A DNA stretch of 58,580 bases from Fibrobacter intestinalis (GTDB lineage: Bacteria > Fibrobacterota > Fibrobacteria > Fibrobacterales > Fibrobacteraceae), in assembly GCF_900167415.1 (NCBI RefSeq), contig NZ_FUWU01000014.1:4125-62704 (forward strand), read 5' to 3'. A program made the position numbers and the translations under genes. Below the pieces are notes generated by a model, which was not told the origin of the DNA, ran no database searches, and saw only the letters and a list, made by a program, of their open reading frames with translations. Below, one piece after another: positions 45,050 through 54,103 of this stretch; the first letter of the stretch is position 1, and every line of letters starts with the position of its first letter.

Positions 45050-45568
45050 TTACTTTTTGTTTTTTCCGGAAGTGCCTTTTTCGTATCCATTCAAGCAAGA
45101 AACGGCCTGACTATTGCAAGGAGTTCCCTCCCGGAAAGTCGTTTCGCCGTCCGATTCAAAAACCGCATGAACCATACGGACAAAATCATTCGAAGCCGAC
45201 TTGCCCACTGTCACCTTGTAATAGAGTTCGTCGTCCCGAGTATAAACAAGAATCGTCGCGGTTTCACGGGAATTCCATTTGCTCTTTACCGAAAAACCGT
45301 AAGGGACCTCTTGAACCGTGAACGCCTGCAATGCGGGCATTTCGATTTCAAAGTCCTTCCAAGTGACAAACTTGCCCGCTCGCCGCGCTTCAAAAAACGC
45401 CGAAGAATCCTTTTCGTTCATATCGCCCATGACACGATTGATCTGGCCGTCGTAAGCCTCTTGAAGCAGCCGCAGTTCCTCTTCCTGCAAAGTCAATCGT
45501 TCTTCCGAATCCATCGCCCAGAGCGGAATCGCCCAAAAAATCGCAAAAACAAAAAGCCATTTATACAT
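45050..45568 (-). CDS. Exported protein of unknown function
   Basis: This 172-residue protein has a signal peptide (LFVFAIFWAIPLWA). A charged probable helix follows (SEERLTLQEEELRLLQEAYD), then a beta-rich segment (ATILVYTRDDELYYKVTVG). Two cysteines near the end (GTPCNSQAVSCLNG) could form a disulfide. No known family was recognised. It is the first gene of the operon running into purT, so it may be only a transcriptional neighbour. Confidence 0.7.
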   Translation of the reverse strand: MYKWLFVFAIFWAIPLWAMDSEERLTLQEEELRLLQEAYDGQINRVMGDMNEKDSSAFFEARRAGKFVTWKDFEIEMPALQAFTVQEVPYGFSVKSKWNSRETATILVYTRDDELYYKVTVGKSASNDFVRMVHAVFESDGETTFREGTPCNSQAVSCLNGYEKGTSGKNKK

Positions 45569-45635
45569 ATTACAACTTTAAAAATAAATCTTCTCTTTTG
45601 AAAAATGCTTTGTGCAAGAACAGCTTTTAGGCCAA

Positions 45636-45676
45636 ATAAAAAAGCCGGAATGTTCGCTATATGAACTCTTCCGGCA
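45636..45676 (-). terminator. Rho-independent terminator after the xyloglucanase gene
   Basis: The minus strand reads GCCGGAAGAGTTC, a 7-base loop, GAACATTCCGGC and then TTTTTTA. The stem has one small bulge. It lies 50 bp past the stop at 45727. Confidence 0.8.
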
Positions 45677-45726
45677 AAAAATTCTGGGCATCGTCTGGAG
45701 AAAACGCCCGGATAGAATTTTAAGGG

Positions 45727-48246
45727 CTACCGAAGCACCAGCGTTTTTGTCAAAAGCGTTTTACCGTTTTCCGAAACGACTTTGACAATCCACTTGCCCG
45801 CAGGAATTTTGGAAAGCGACACATTAGCATTCCCCGAAACCGGTTGCTGCAAGCACAGTTTTCCATTGACACCGAGCAGAGATAAAGTGCTTTGCGCCGG
45901 AGCCTGTACAAACAAATTCCGCGCGCGAAGTTCCACCGAAGCGGCCAGCGTTTTCAGATTTACCTTTGTCGGAATCGGGAGGATTGTCCCCTTCGGAGCT
46001 CCGACAACGAGCCCTCGTCCAACAGTGCTCATATAGACCACACCAAAATGGTTCATGTCGCCCTGTACAAAATTGCCGTTGCCCGGACCGCCGAACTGAT
46101 GTTTATCGTCATTGATGCGTTCCCAAGTTTTCCCTTTATCCGTGGAACGGTAAATGCCCAGAGGATTCTCCGCTCCGCCGGCAATGCCCCAAATGAAAAT
46201 CGTCTCGTAATCCGCGCCTTCTTTCGCTTTGCCGATTCCCACGGCAATCGCCGTATTCACTCCAGAAACGCGATTCCAAGAAGCTCCGCCATCTTCCGTA
46301 TAGGCCAGACCATTTTCGGAATACCCTTTGGCAAGCCAAACTTGAGACTGGTCGAGAGGCACCCACAAATGTCCTTCCTTTCCGGGGACCGTGCGAATCA
46401 GACCGCCGCCATTATAATATTCGCCCGTGGATTCGTTTTGCAAACGGGCATCCTGCTTCAAAAATGTTTTGGCTTTGTCCGTCGATTTGTAAAGCGAACC
46501 CATCGAATTGACAACATAAAATGTATTGGCGTCCACGGGGTCTGCAACAATTCGCGCATACTGCGTCTGCTCGCCCGTATTGACGGATTCCCACGTAACG
46601 CCATTGTCTTCGGAGCGGTAAACCGTTGCGCTCTGGTCGGGGCGATGCAGCATCACTTTGCCGTCCGCAGAAAGAACAACCAGGCCTTTGGAACCTTTGA
46701 GATTCGTTTCCACAGAATCCCAAGTTTTTCCCAAATCGTCAGAGCGATACATGACATTGTAATTGATGGATTCATATTGCCCGTAAACCGTAATCACTCC
46801 GGTGCGCAAAAGCGTTCCAGATTCCGCTGCATACGCCATGCTTTCTGTCGTTCCGATTGTAGGCGTGTGGCGCGGATAACTTTTTTCGACATCTTCATAA
46901 ACAGCGCCGTCATAATCCCCAATCGCCGTAACCAGCGGTCCGTTCGGAATGCTCACGATATCGAGAGGGACCGTTTCTTCAATTCCCTTGGACTGGAATT
47001 TCCAAAGCGGGACAGCCGCTGTAATATCGTCCGTCTGGAAAATGCCGTTTCCACTGGTCACCCAAACCTGTTTGGAATCAAAAGGGTTGAATTCGAGGGA
47101 ACCCGCCCAATGAATCGCATTGCCCGGAATCCAGGCGGTTCCATTTGCATCGACATTCACGCCCGCATTGAAATCTTGCCCATGAATCCACGTTGTGCCG
47201 CCGTCCGTAGAAACGTAAATGCGGTCGCCGTAATTATCCTTTCCATTTTCGTAAAGATGCCTGCCGGTGTACTTGCCGACCGTAGAAACGACAATGTGTT
47301 TGGAATCGTTCGGATCAATCGCAATGCCGCCGTAAGAGCTGGCGTCTTTTTCTCCGCCATTGGAAGGCGTAATATCCGTCCACGTTCCTGTTGCAACATT
47401 GTATTTGTAAACGGCTCCGCTATTGACGCTATGCGGTCCCGGGCCATCGGCATAAGTGATATAGAGATTTCCTTCAACCAGCTTGGCGCGGTGCGGCATT
47501 AGATTCGCGGGGCCACCCGAAACGACCGTCCAAGTTTTTCCGCCGTCCCGACTGACCTGCAAATTGTCCGAGGTTTGGGATATGCCGATGTAAATCGTCG
47601 AGGAGGAACCATCGGCAAGGGTGCTTTGTGAATCATCAAAAAGGACAAAGCTAATGCCATTGACATTGGTGAGAGAATTTCCTGTGGCACTGGAAAGGGC
47701 GACTTCATAAATGCGATTCCATGTTTTGCCGTAATCTTCGCTTTTATAAAGCCCTTTGGTTCGGCTACCGCACAAAATAATGTTCGACATATTCGGATCG
47801 ACGGCAAGTTTTTCGCCGGTTTGCCGACCCATGCCGTTTCCGTGCGCCAGCATTTCCACATAGCTCGTGTCCCAAGTCGTTCCGTAGTCTTCACTGCGAA
47901 GAACCGCCGTTCTGCCATCGCTAAAATATCCCGTTCCCGCAAGAACGTAAATTCGTTTCGGATCCTTGGGATCCAGCGCAAACGCTTCCGTTCCGTATAA
48001 TCCCTTGTCGTTTTCCGAAATCCAATCCATCAAAGGAATCCAGCGGCTGGCATCAAAATTATAACGGTAGATGCCGCCGACATCGGTTCGGGCGTAAAGC
48101 ACATTTTTCTCGGTCGGGTGAAAAATCACCGCGCTCACAAATCCGCCACCGTCAAAGCGGACATTGCCCCAATCATAAGATTCCGCAGCAAACGCGGAAA
48201 CTCCGAATCCGAAAACAACCGAAGTGAATATTTTTAGAAATCGCAT
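45727..48246 (-). CDS. Secreted GH74 xyloglucanase with T9SS-like C-terminal domain
   Basis: This 839-residue glycoside hydrolase of family GH74 cleaves the beta-1,4-glucan backbone of xyloglucan. After a signal peptide (SVVFGFGVSAFAA) come the family's two seven-bladed propellers. Hallmarks are WGNVRFDGGGFVSAVIFHP, YARTDVGGIYRY (near residues 51-62, containing a catalytic-type Asp), and many Asp-box turns such as SEDYGKTW, SRDGGKTW and STDKGKTWE. The last ~75 residues resemble a T9SS sorting domain (LLGVNGKLC, IPAGKWIVKVVSENGKTLL). AAAGGA precedes the ATG. It fits a plant-cell-wall degrader. A tandem repeat array lies 280-410 bp upstream. Confidence 0.92.
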   Translation of the reverse strand: MRFLKIFTSVVFGFGVSAFAAESYDWGNVRFDGGGFVSAVIFHPTEKNVLYARTDVGGIYRYNFDASRWIPLMDWISENDKGLYGTEAFALDPKDPKRIYVLAGTGYFSDGRTAVLRSEDYGTTWDTSYVEMLAHGNGMGRQTGEKLAVDPNMSNIILCGSRTKGLYKSEDYGKTWNRIYEVALSSATGNSLTNVNGISFVLFDDSQSTLADGSSSTIYIGISQTSDNLQVSRDGGKTWTVVSGGPANLMPHRAKLVEGNLYITYADGPGPHSVNSGAVYKYNVATGTWTDITPSNGGEKDASSYGGIAIDPNDSKHIVVSTVGKYTGRHLYENGKDNYGDRIYVSTDGGTTWIHGQDFNAGVNVDANGTAWIPGNAIHWAGSLEFNPFDSKQVWVTSGNGIFQTDDITAAVPLWKFQSKGIEETVPLDIVSIPNGPLVTAIGDYDGAVYEDVEKSYPRHTPTIGTTESMAYAAESGTLLRTGVITVYGQYESINYNVMYRSDDLGKTWDSVETNLKGSKGLVVLSADGKVMLHRPDQSATVYRSEDNGVTWESVNTGEQTQYARIVADPVDANTFYVVNSMGSLYKSTDKAKTFLKQDARLQNESTGEYYNGGGLIRTVPGKEGHLWVPLDQSQVWLAKGYSENGLAYTEDGGASWNRVSGVNTAIAVGIGKAKEGADYETIFIWGIAGGAENPLGIYRSTDKGKTWERINDDKHQFGGPGNGNFVQGDMNHFGVVYMSTVGRGLVVGAPKGTILPIPTKVNLKTLAASVELRARNLFVQAPAQSTLSLLGVNGKLCLQQPVSGNANVSLSKIPAGKWIVKVVSENGKTLLTKTLVLR

Positions 48247-48326
48247 GATAAATCCTTTTGTTTAGAAAGAAAATATATTCTTTTTAGGGCGGGATATATA
48301 AAACACCTGCCGATTTTCTTGGTCAG

Positions 48327-48435
48327 CGATTGATGTGCTTCGACTAGTTCGACAAGCGACTGCTGTGCTTCGAGAACCGGTCCCTGAGCCTGTCGAAGGG
48401 CAGCAACCGGTTGTCGAAGCACACCAACCGGTGCG
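48327..48435. repeat. CCCTTCGAC-type dispersed repeat cluster
   Basis: Nested inverted repeats of TGTGCTTCGACTAGTTCGAC, CCGGTCCCTGAGCCTGTCGA and GGTTGTCGAAGCACACC. It opens the 48247-48766 gap, which holds no convincing gene, only this cluster and the tandem array. Confidence 0.6.
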
Positions 48436-48523
48436 AAAGTCATGGCAAGGAAAAAATCGGCGAAGCAATCTTCAATCACGCAAAGGATTGCCACACCGCA
48501 ATCCGTTTTTCGCTTGGGACAGC

Positions 48524-48653
48524 GAATGTAATCATTACAAAGCCCGACGCACGTCTGAAACGCCGAATGTAACCATTACAAAGCCCGACGCACGTCTGAA
48601 ACGCCGAATGTAACCATTACAAAGCCCGACGCACGTCTGAAACGCCGAATGTA
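48524..48653. repeat. 41-bp tandem array, three copies, each with a TGTAA/TTACA dyad
   Basis: Units start at 48524, 48565 and 48606, with a 7-bp partial fourth at 48647. They are identical except for one base at the dyad: TGTAATCATTACA, a perfect palindrome, in the first, and TGTAACCATTACA in the others. There are no spacers, so this is not a CRISPR array. Confidence 0.9.
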
Positions 48654-48766
48654 ACGGAGTCAAAAAGACATAGGGAATGCTTCAAAGCGCATCAACAAGT
48701 TAGCGGGGCACTTCGGAGTTATCAGTTGTCCCTGCCCTTCGGCAGGCGAGCATCTGGTGGATCCTC

Positions 48767-50155
48767 TTACCGATAATTCAATTCAATTCTTTTTTGACTG
48801 TAAATCGATTGCCCGCCATTGCAGGCGTAAGCGACAATGCACACGACAAAAAAAGCGGGAAGAGTGCCAAAACCAAAAATTTCACAGCCGATGAACATCG
48901 GAGCGAGCCATGTTTTTGTAGCGCTTCCAAAAACCGCAGCATACCCGAGAGCCGCAGCAAGCGGAAAAGGAAGTCCTAATGCGACAGAAGCGACCGCGCC
49001 AAAACTCGCACCGATGCTAAATAAAGGTGTCACTTCTCCGCCGACAAATCCCGCCGAAAGGGTTAAAATCGTCAAAACGAATTTCAAAATCCAATCGTAA
49101 TTATAAATGCCCTCGGCATATCCATTTGCACCGATAAAGCTCCAGTCAATTAGATTTGTTCCTAACCCAGAATAGCGCCCTTGCCAGAGCAACAGGAAAA
49201 GGATACTCAATGCGACGCCCATCACAGCAACCCGCCGGATTTCATTCGGAAATTTTTTGGCAAAGAACGCACGGGAAAGCTTTAGCACCTTCGCAAAGCC
49301 GCCGCCCACAATGCCAAAAAGTACTCCGAGCAATGCCAGTTTCAAAATGAAATTCACATCCAGCGAACCCTCATGAACAAAAAGAGAAAACACATCCAAG
49401 CCGCCGTTCTTTTCTAACAAACCGTTCAAATCCACAGAAAATTTGGGAAGCCCCAGCATATTTGAAACCTTGCAAGCGGCAAAGGATGCGATCGCCGTCG
49501 GGAATAGGGATTTCAAATCGAGATAGCCGACAATCAGAACTTCCAGCGCAAAAATTGTCGCCGCCAAAGGAATCTGGAAAAGTCCCGAAAATCCAGCGGC
49601 CATTCCCGCGACAAGCAAAATATGTCCCGCATTTTCAAAGGGGAGTTTTTTGCCCACGCCATGGCCCAAAGCCGCACCCATCTGCATGGCAACGCCCTCG
49701 CGCCCAGCGCTTCCACCAAACAAATGCGTCATCCACGTGCCAACGGCGACAAATGGAATCATTCGCCACGGAATGCCGAATTCCTTTCCTTGCCCCACGG
49801 CAAAAACCAGGTTCAAGCCGCGTTCCGAACCTTTTCCCCATTTTTTATAAGCAAACACGATTCCCACACCGACAAGAGCCAGCAAAGGAATAAAATACAA
49901 CGGATGAGCGTCCCGCAAATTTCCAACAAGCAAAAGGACTCGACCGAAAAACGCCATCAAAGCACCGATAAAAGTTCCCAGCAAAAGCGCAACAAGCGAG
50001 AGTGCCGGCAAAGAAAGCCACTTTTTGCAAAATCCGACAAGGCGCGACTTCATCTGCGCCTTTGCCATTTTCATCATCTGCTCTTTCATTTCGGGAGACA
50101 TTCCCGCGAACATTTCCTGAAACTGCTTGTATTTATTGGAGTTAAAATTCATCAT
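48767..50155 (-). CDS. CLC-family anion channel/antiporter, resembling the fluoride (CLC-F) branch
   Basis: This 462-residue membrane protein of the voltage-gated chloride channel family has about ten hydrophobic helices. The second anion motif is intact: THLFGGSAGREGVAMQMG. The later filter region reads SAGFVGGEVTPLF. Instead of the chloride-selective GSGIP loop the first helix end reads KGSERGLNLVFA, and the wording around PWRMIPFVAVGTWMTHLFGG recalls fluoride-exporting CLC-F proteins (inference from memory). The first 36 residues are Met-rich and amphipathic, an unusual extension. It is the last gene of the ABC transporter/phosphatase run, 48 bp after the phosphatase gene. Confidence 0.82.
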   Translation of the reverse strand: MMNFNSNKYKQFQEMFAGMSPEMKEQMMKMAKAQMKSRLVGFCKKWLSLPALSLVALLLGTFIGALMAFFGRVLLLVGNLRDAHPLYFIPLLALVGVGIVFAYKKWGKGSERGLNLVFAVGQGKEFGIPWRMIPFVAVGTWMTHLFGGSAGREGVAMQMGAALGHGVGKKLPFENAGHILLVAGMAAGFSGLFQIPLAATIFALEVLIVGYLDLKSLFPTAIASFAACKVSNMLGLPKFSVDLNGLLEKNGGLDVFSLFVHEGSLDVNFILKLALLGVLFGIVGGGFAKVLKLSRAFFAKKFPNEIRRVAVMGVALSILFLLLWQGRYSGLGTNLIDWSFIGANGYAEGIYNYDWILKFVLTILTLSAGFVGGEVTPLFSIGASFGAVASVALGLPFPLAAALGYAAVFGSATKTWLAPMFIGCEIFGFGTLPAFFVVCIVAYACNGGQSIYSQKRIELNYR

Positions 50156-50203
50156 CGGATTTGTTCCCTTTTAAAATGGCAAAAATGTTTATTCGGATGC
50201 GCC

Positions 50204-50707
50204 CTATTCCAGATTTTGCAGAATTTTTTCCAGCATCGCGTGGCAGCCTTTGTTCACATCTTTCCACGTCTCTTCAAAATCGCCGGTGTACCAAGGGTCA
50301 GCGACATCCCGATTTTCTCCGCACCAATCCATCAGCAAAGAAATTTTCCCTTTGACTTGAGGGTCCGTTTCTCGCGCATAAATATCAGCGGGCAAAATCC
50401 AGCGAAGATTTCGCAGATTATTCAAATCCATCAAAACGATGTAATCATAGTAGGAGTAATCTTCGGCTGTCATTTGTACGGCAAATTTTCCGTGGCAATC
50501 GATTCCATTTTTGAGCAAAATTCTGCGAGCGGGAGGATATACGGGATTTCCGATTTCTTCGGTGCTTGTCGCCGCCGAAGCGATTACAAAATCAGCAGGC
50601 GCATATTTTTTCCCAACGGGGATTTTTGACACTAGTTTTTTCATGACAAATTCCGCCATAGGGCTTCGGCAGATATTTCCATGACAAACAAAAAGAATGC
50701 GAACCAT
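50204..50707 (-). CDS. Low-molecular-weight protein tyrosine phosphatase
   Basis: This 167-residue cytoplasmic phosphatase carries the P-loop VCHGNICRSPMAE, with catalytic Cys8 and Arg14. The general-acid loop is DVADPWYTGDFEETW. Both are intact. Family members act on tyrosine-phosphorylated kinases of polysaccharide export or on arginine phosphate; no such partner is in the window. It follows the ABC ATPase gene by 15 bp, so it is probably co-transcribed with the peptide transporter. Confidence 0.92.
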   Translation of the reverse strand: MVRILFVCHGNICRSPMAEFVMKKLVSKIPVGKKYAPADFVIASAATSTEEIGNPVYPPARRILLKNGIDCHGKFAVQMTAEDYSYYDYIVLMDLNNLRNLRWILPADIYARETDPQVKGKISLLMDWCGENRDVADPWYTGDFEETWKDVNKGCHAMLEKILQNLE

Positions 50708-50722
50708 TTTTACCGTCCACGC

Positions 50723-51517
50723 TTATTGCGGAATCGCCGCGATTAATTTTTTCGTATAGTCCGCCTGGGGGTGCAAAATCACATTTCGGCTCGTTCCCGT
50801 TTCCACAATGCGACCATTGAACATCACCGCTACGCGATCCGTGTATTGCGCGACCAGTCCCATATTGTGCGTAATCAAAAGCACCGCTGTTTGCGATTGA
50901 TTCGCCATTTGTTTCAACAAATTCAGCACCGCCGCTTGCACGGTCACGTCCAAAGCCGTCGTCGGTTCGTCCGCAATAATCAAATCCGGTTCCGAGACCA
51001 GAGCCATCACGATGCAAATCCGTTGCAACATTCCTCCGCTCATTTCGCAGGGGTAGCCGTTCAGCACGCGTTCCAAATCCGAAAAACCCGCCGATTGCAA
51101 GAGTTCCCGAATTTTTTCCAACGCTTCCTTTTTGGGCGTTTCAGGAATCGCTTCCAAAAGTTGGCTTTTGATTTTGCGAACAGGATCCAGTGCCTGCATC
51201 GGTTCCTGAAAAATCACCGAGATTTTTTTCCCGCGAATCCTCCGCAATTCCACCGGTTTCATCTGGAGCAAATCTTCGCCGTGAAAAATCGCCGATCCCG
51301 AAATCACTTGTGCCGAAGGACGAGGCAAAAGTCCCAAAAGGCTCATCGCCGTCACGCTCTTTCCGCTGCCCGATTCGCCGACCAGCGCAAAAAATTCTCC
51401 AGGGCGAATTTCAAACGAAACGTCAAAAGTCACCTGTTTCCGCTGTTCCCCGCCAAAAGCCACCGAAACATTTTGCACCGAAATCACCGGCGACACGTTT
51501 TCTGCCAAATCATTCAT
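50723..51517 (-). CDS. Peptide ABC transporter ATP-binding protein (OppD/YejF-N like)
   Basis: This is a single ABC ATPase of about 265 residues. Walker A is GESGSGKS, the Q-loop is VIFQEPMQALDP, the signature is YPCEMSGGMLQR (a variant of LSGGQ), Walker B is DLIIADEPTTALD, and the switch His is LLITHNM. The ATG at 51517 overlaps the permease stop by 8 bp, so I prefer it to upstream codons. YejF proper is a fusion of two ATPases; only one half is present, and no second ATPase or binding protein follows. It energises the two permeases encoded upstream. Confidence 0.9.
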   Translation of the reverse strand: MNDLAENVSPVISVQNVSVAFGGEQRKQVTFDVSFEIRPGEFFALVGESGSGKSVTAMSLLGLLPRPSAQVISGSAIFHGEDLLQMKPVELRRIRGKKISVIFQEPMQALDPVRKIKSQLLEAIPETPKKEALEKIRELLQSAGFSDLERVLNGYPCEMSGGMLQRICIVMALVSEPDLIIADEPTTALDVTVQAAVLNLLKQMANQSQTAVLLITHNMGLVAQYTDRVAVMFNGRIVETGTSRNVILHPQADYTKKLIAAIPQ

Positions 51518-52547
51518 AACGGTCTCCGCGTTTCGGATCCATAACATCCCGGATTCCTTCGCCGACAAAAGTCGTCAAGAGCAGAGTCACAAAAAGAGCC
51601 GCCACCGTGCTGACCGAAATCCACGGCGCATACAAATTGTTCAAGCCTTCGCTCATCAGTTCGCCCCAACTCGGCGTCGGCGGTTCCAGTCCAAAACCCA
51701 AAAAATCCAGCGACGTCAAGCTGCCAATTCCGCCGATCAACGTAAAAGGAAATAGCGAAATCACAGGAGTCATCGCATTCGGCAAAATCTCTTTGAAAAA
51801 AATATGCAACCTTCCCATTCCCAGCATTTTCGCTGCACGCACATACTGTTGTGAACGCAACTTCAGATATTCCGCGCGCATATAATAACTGAGCGAAATC
51901 CAGTTAAAAGCCGCCATAATCGCAATCAGCAATACAAAACTGCGCCCGTAAATAGAACCGATTAAAATGACCACATACAAAAACGGCAGCGACGACCAAA
52001 TTTCAATCCCCCGCTGCATAAAGATGTCCCACTTGCCGCCCAAATAACCCTGAATCCCGCCGATGACGATTCCCAAAAACGTGCCGAGCAACGTCAAGAG
52101 CAAACTGAAACTCATGCAAATTCGAAAACCGTGAATCAGGCGAGCAAGAACGTCTCGACCATGCGCATCCGTTCCCAGCAAGTGCCGGTGGCTAGGCGCG
52201 AATGGCGGCGTCCCTTCTTCTGAAAGATCCGCTTTCAAAGGATCCTGCGCAATCAAGGGCATGAGCGCCCATACGTTTTTTCCGTTTTCCTTTGCTTCGG
52301 AAATCAACTTGGGGTAATCCGGTTCGGTCTGGTATATTCCCCCGAATTCCGTTTCGGCGTAAGAGACAAAGGCTGGGAAATAAGTTTTCCCTTCATAGCG
52401 CATGAGCAGCGGTTCATCGTTCACCAACCACGGCGAGAGCAGCGAAAACGCATACAGAGCAACCAGTGCCCAAAACGAAACAAAAGCCAACCTGTTTTTT
52501 TTCAGCAGCAGAATTTTCTTTTGGGTTTCGGACGAAATTTTGAACAT
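51510..52547 (-). CDS. yejE: Peptide ABC transporter permease, YejE/OppC type
   Basis: This inner-membrane permease has about 345 residues from the ATG at 52547, eight bases after the yejB stop with a GAGG nearby. An N-terminal helix is followed by a large periplasmic segment typical of YejE (VNDEPLLMRYEGKTYFP, YAETEFGGIYQTEPDYPKL). LLGTDAHGRDVLARLIHG comes next, then the BPD_transp_1 core with the EAA-like loop YVRAAKMLGMGRLHIFFKEI. It ends YE and overlaps the ATPase gene by 8 bp. It pairs with YejB to import oligopeptides or microcin-like peptides. Confidence 0.9.
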   Translation of the reverse strand: MFKISSETQKKILLLKKNRLAFVSFWALVALYAFSLLSPWLVNDEPLLMRYEGKTYFPAFVSYAETEFGGIYQTEPDYPKLISEAKENGKNVWALMPLIAQDPLKADLSEEGTPPFAPSHRHLLGTDAHGRDVLARLIHGFRICMSFSLLLTLLGTFLGIVIGGIQGYLGGKWDIFMQRGIEIWSSLPFLYVVILIGSIYGRSFVLLIAIMAAFNWISLSYYMRAEYLKLRSQQYVRAAKMLGMGRLHIFFKEILPNAMTPVISLFPFTLIGGIGSLTSLDFLGFGLEPPTPSWGELMSEGLNNLYAPWISVSTVAALFVTLLLTTFVGEGIRDVMDPKRGDRYE

Positions 52548-52554
52548 CTGCGCC

Positions 52555-53571
52555 TCAGCCGAATCGGATTCTCGGGTCCACAAAAGTGTAAAGGATATCG
52601 CTGAAAAGACGACCGAACATCGTGAGGACGCTCGAAAGCAAAATCACGCCCATCACAACATTGTAATCCCGATTCACCATGGAATTGTAATAAAGAAGTC
52701 CCATGCCGTCGATGTCGAAAACTTTTTCAATTAAAAGGGCTCCCGCAAAAAGAAGGGTGAATATTTCGGAAAGGCGCGTGACAATCGGAATCAGCGCGTT
52801 CCGCAAGGCGTGCCGAACCAGAGCTTCGCGAAAAGAAAGTCCCTTCGCCATCGCCGTCCGCATATAGTCCTTGCCCAATTCTTCGAGTACGCTGTTCTTC
52901 ATTAAAAAAGTCAAAAAGGCGAACTCGCCGATCATATAGCAAAACATCGGGAGCGTCCAGTGCATCAGAACATCTCCAGCTTTTCCCCAAAAGGAGAGCT
53001 CTTCAAAATCTTCGGACACGATGCCGCCCAGCGGGAAAATATCCAAAAAAGAGCCGCCCGCCAAAAAGATGATAAGGAGAATGCCAAGCGCATAACCGGG
53101 CATCACATAGCCCGAAAAAATCACCGCCGAAGACGCCTTGTCAAACAGGGAATGGTTCCGGACCGCTTTGGCAAGCCCCAGAGGAATGCACACGAGATAG
53201 CTCAAAAAAAACGAAGTGATTCCAAAGGCCAGCGAAACAGGAAAGCGGGAAGCGATGACATCCCACACCGGGATTCCGTAGGAATACGAAGTTCCCAAAT
53301 CCAGATGGACGACATTCCACAGCCAGTCCAGATAACGCTCCCACGCCGGCTTGTCAAAACCGAAATAGCTCTGAATCTGCGCTATCTGTTCGGGAGAAAT
53401 CGCCTTGGACGCCGAAACTCCCCCATGAGCTGCCGCCGCGGACTGCACCTTGGCAATCATTTCCTCGACGGGACCGCCCGGAATCAACTGCACCAAGGCA
53501 AAGCAGACGACCGTAATTCCCAAAACCGTGGGAATCATAAGCAGCAATCGGCGGATAATATAGGCTTTCAT
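52555..53571 (-). CDS. yejB: Peptide ABC transporter permease, YejB/OppB type
   Basis: This 338-residue permease has an N-terminal anchor (YIIRRLLLMIPTVLGITVVC), a long YejB-type periplasmic insert (GGPVEEMI, YFGFDKPAWERYLDWL, LDLGTSYSYG) and five further helices. The EAA loop is YMRTAMAKGLSFREALVRHA. The end, LFSDILYTFVDPRIRFG, is characteristic of the family. It is the first gene of yejB-yejE-ATPase. No substrate-binding protein is next to it. The region upstream is shared with the divergent small basic protein gene. Confidence 0.92.
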   Translation of the reverse strand: MKAYIIRRLLLMIPTVLGITVVCFALVQLIPGGPVEEMIAKVQSAAAAHGGVSASKAISPEQIAQIQSYFGFDKPAWERYLDWLWNVVHLDLGTSYSYGIPVWDVIASRFPVSLAFGITSFFLSYLVCIPLGLAKAVRNHSLFDKASSAVIFSGYVMPGYALGILLIIFLAGGSFLDIFPLGGIVSEDFEELSFWGKAGDVLMHWTLPMFCYMIGEFAFLTFLMKNSVLEELGKDYMRTAMAKGLSFREALVRHALRNALIPIVTRLSEIFTLLFAGALLIEKVFDIDGMGLLYYNSMVNRDYNVVMGVILLSSVLTMFGRLFSDILYTFVDPRIRFG

Positions 53572-53768
53572 GGATAAGGGAAATTTAACTTTTTCCCGCT
53601 TTTCTTTGGATTTTTCACGCTTTTTGCGCCCTCAAAATCATTTTTTGCATTTCTACGCAAATTTTGCGTTATTCGGTCTCCATTTTCACGCCCCCTTGAC
53701 AAAAGGACAAAAATTTTCTCTTTTTGCTTTCGACAAACAGAAATTTAACCCTTTTTGGAGATAAGGAT

Positions 53769-53864
53769 ATGCCTTGCGGAAAGAAAAGAAAGCGTAAGAA
53801 GATTGCGACCCACAAACGTAAAAAACGTCGTCGTCGTGATCGTCAGAAGAAGAAGATTCGCTAG
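53769..53864 (+). CDS. 31-residue basic AURKAIP1/COX24-like (mS38-type) protein
   Basis: The start MPCGKKRKRKKIATHKRKKR and the very basic Arg/Lys composition match the short bacterial AURKAIP1/COX24-domain proteins, whose mitochondrial relative mS38 belongs to the small ribosomal subunit. GGAG (53757-53760) sits eight bases before the ATG. TTGACA at 53696-53701 may be a -35 box. It is probably a ribosome-associated protein. A weak GGAA/TTCC hairpin followed by Ts lies downstream. At this length it is easily missed by gene finders. Confidence 0.75.
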   Translation: MPCGKKRKRKKIATHKRKKRRRRDRQKKKIR

Positions 53865-54103
53865 TATCAGCTGACTCTTTCCGAAGACTTGCGGAATAGT
53901 AAAAGGGAAGCCTTCCGGTTTTTCCTTTTGTTTTTGTTTTAAAAGCAAAATCAGCTTCGCTTCTCCAAGGAGCGGGGGTGTTGAGAGTTGAGAGTTGGAA
54001 CTGAGAACTAAGAACTGAGCTCCCCTTTGAAAAATTTTTCAGCGCGAGTATTTTGTAGAAGTTCGTATATAATTCCCATTTCTCTTTTTGCTACCTTTCC
54101 CCT

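Noticed and set aside
48524-48653. Possible CRISPR array
   Set aside because: The three 41-bp units are directly adjacent with no variable spacers, and no cas gene is present in the window.
50156-50203. Fluoride riboswitch before the CLC-family gene
   Set aside because: The gap is only 48 bp and lacks the conserved fluoride riboswitch core; the gene appears to be transcribed from upstream.
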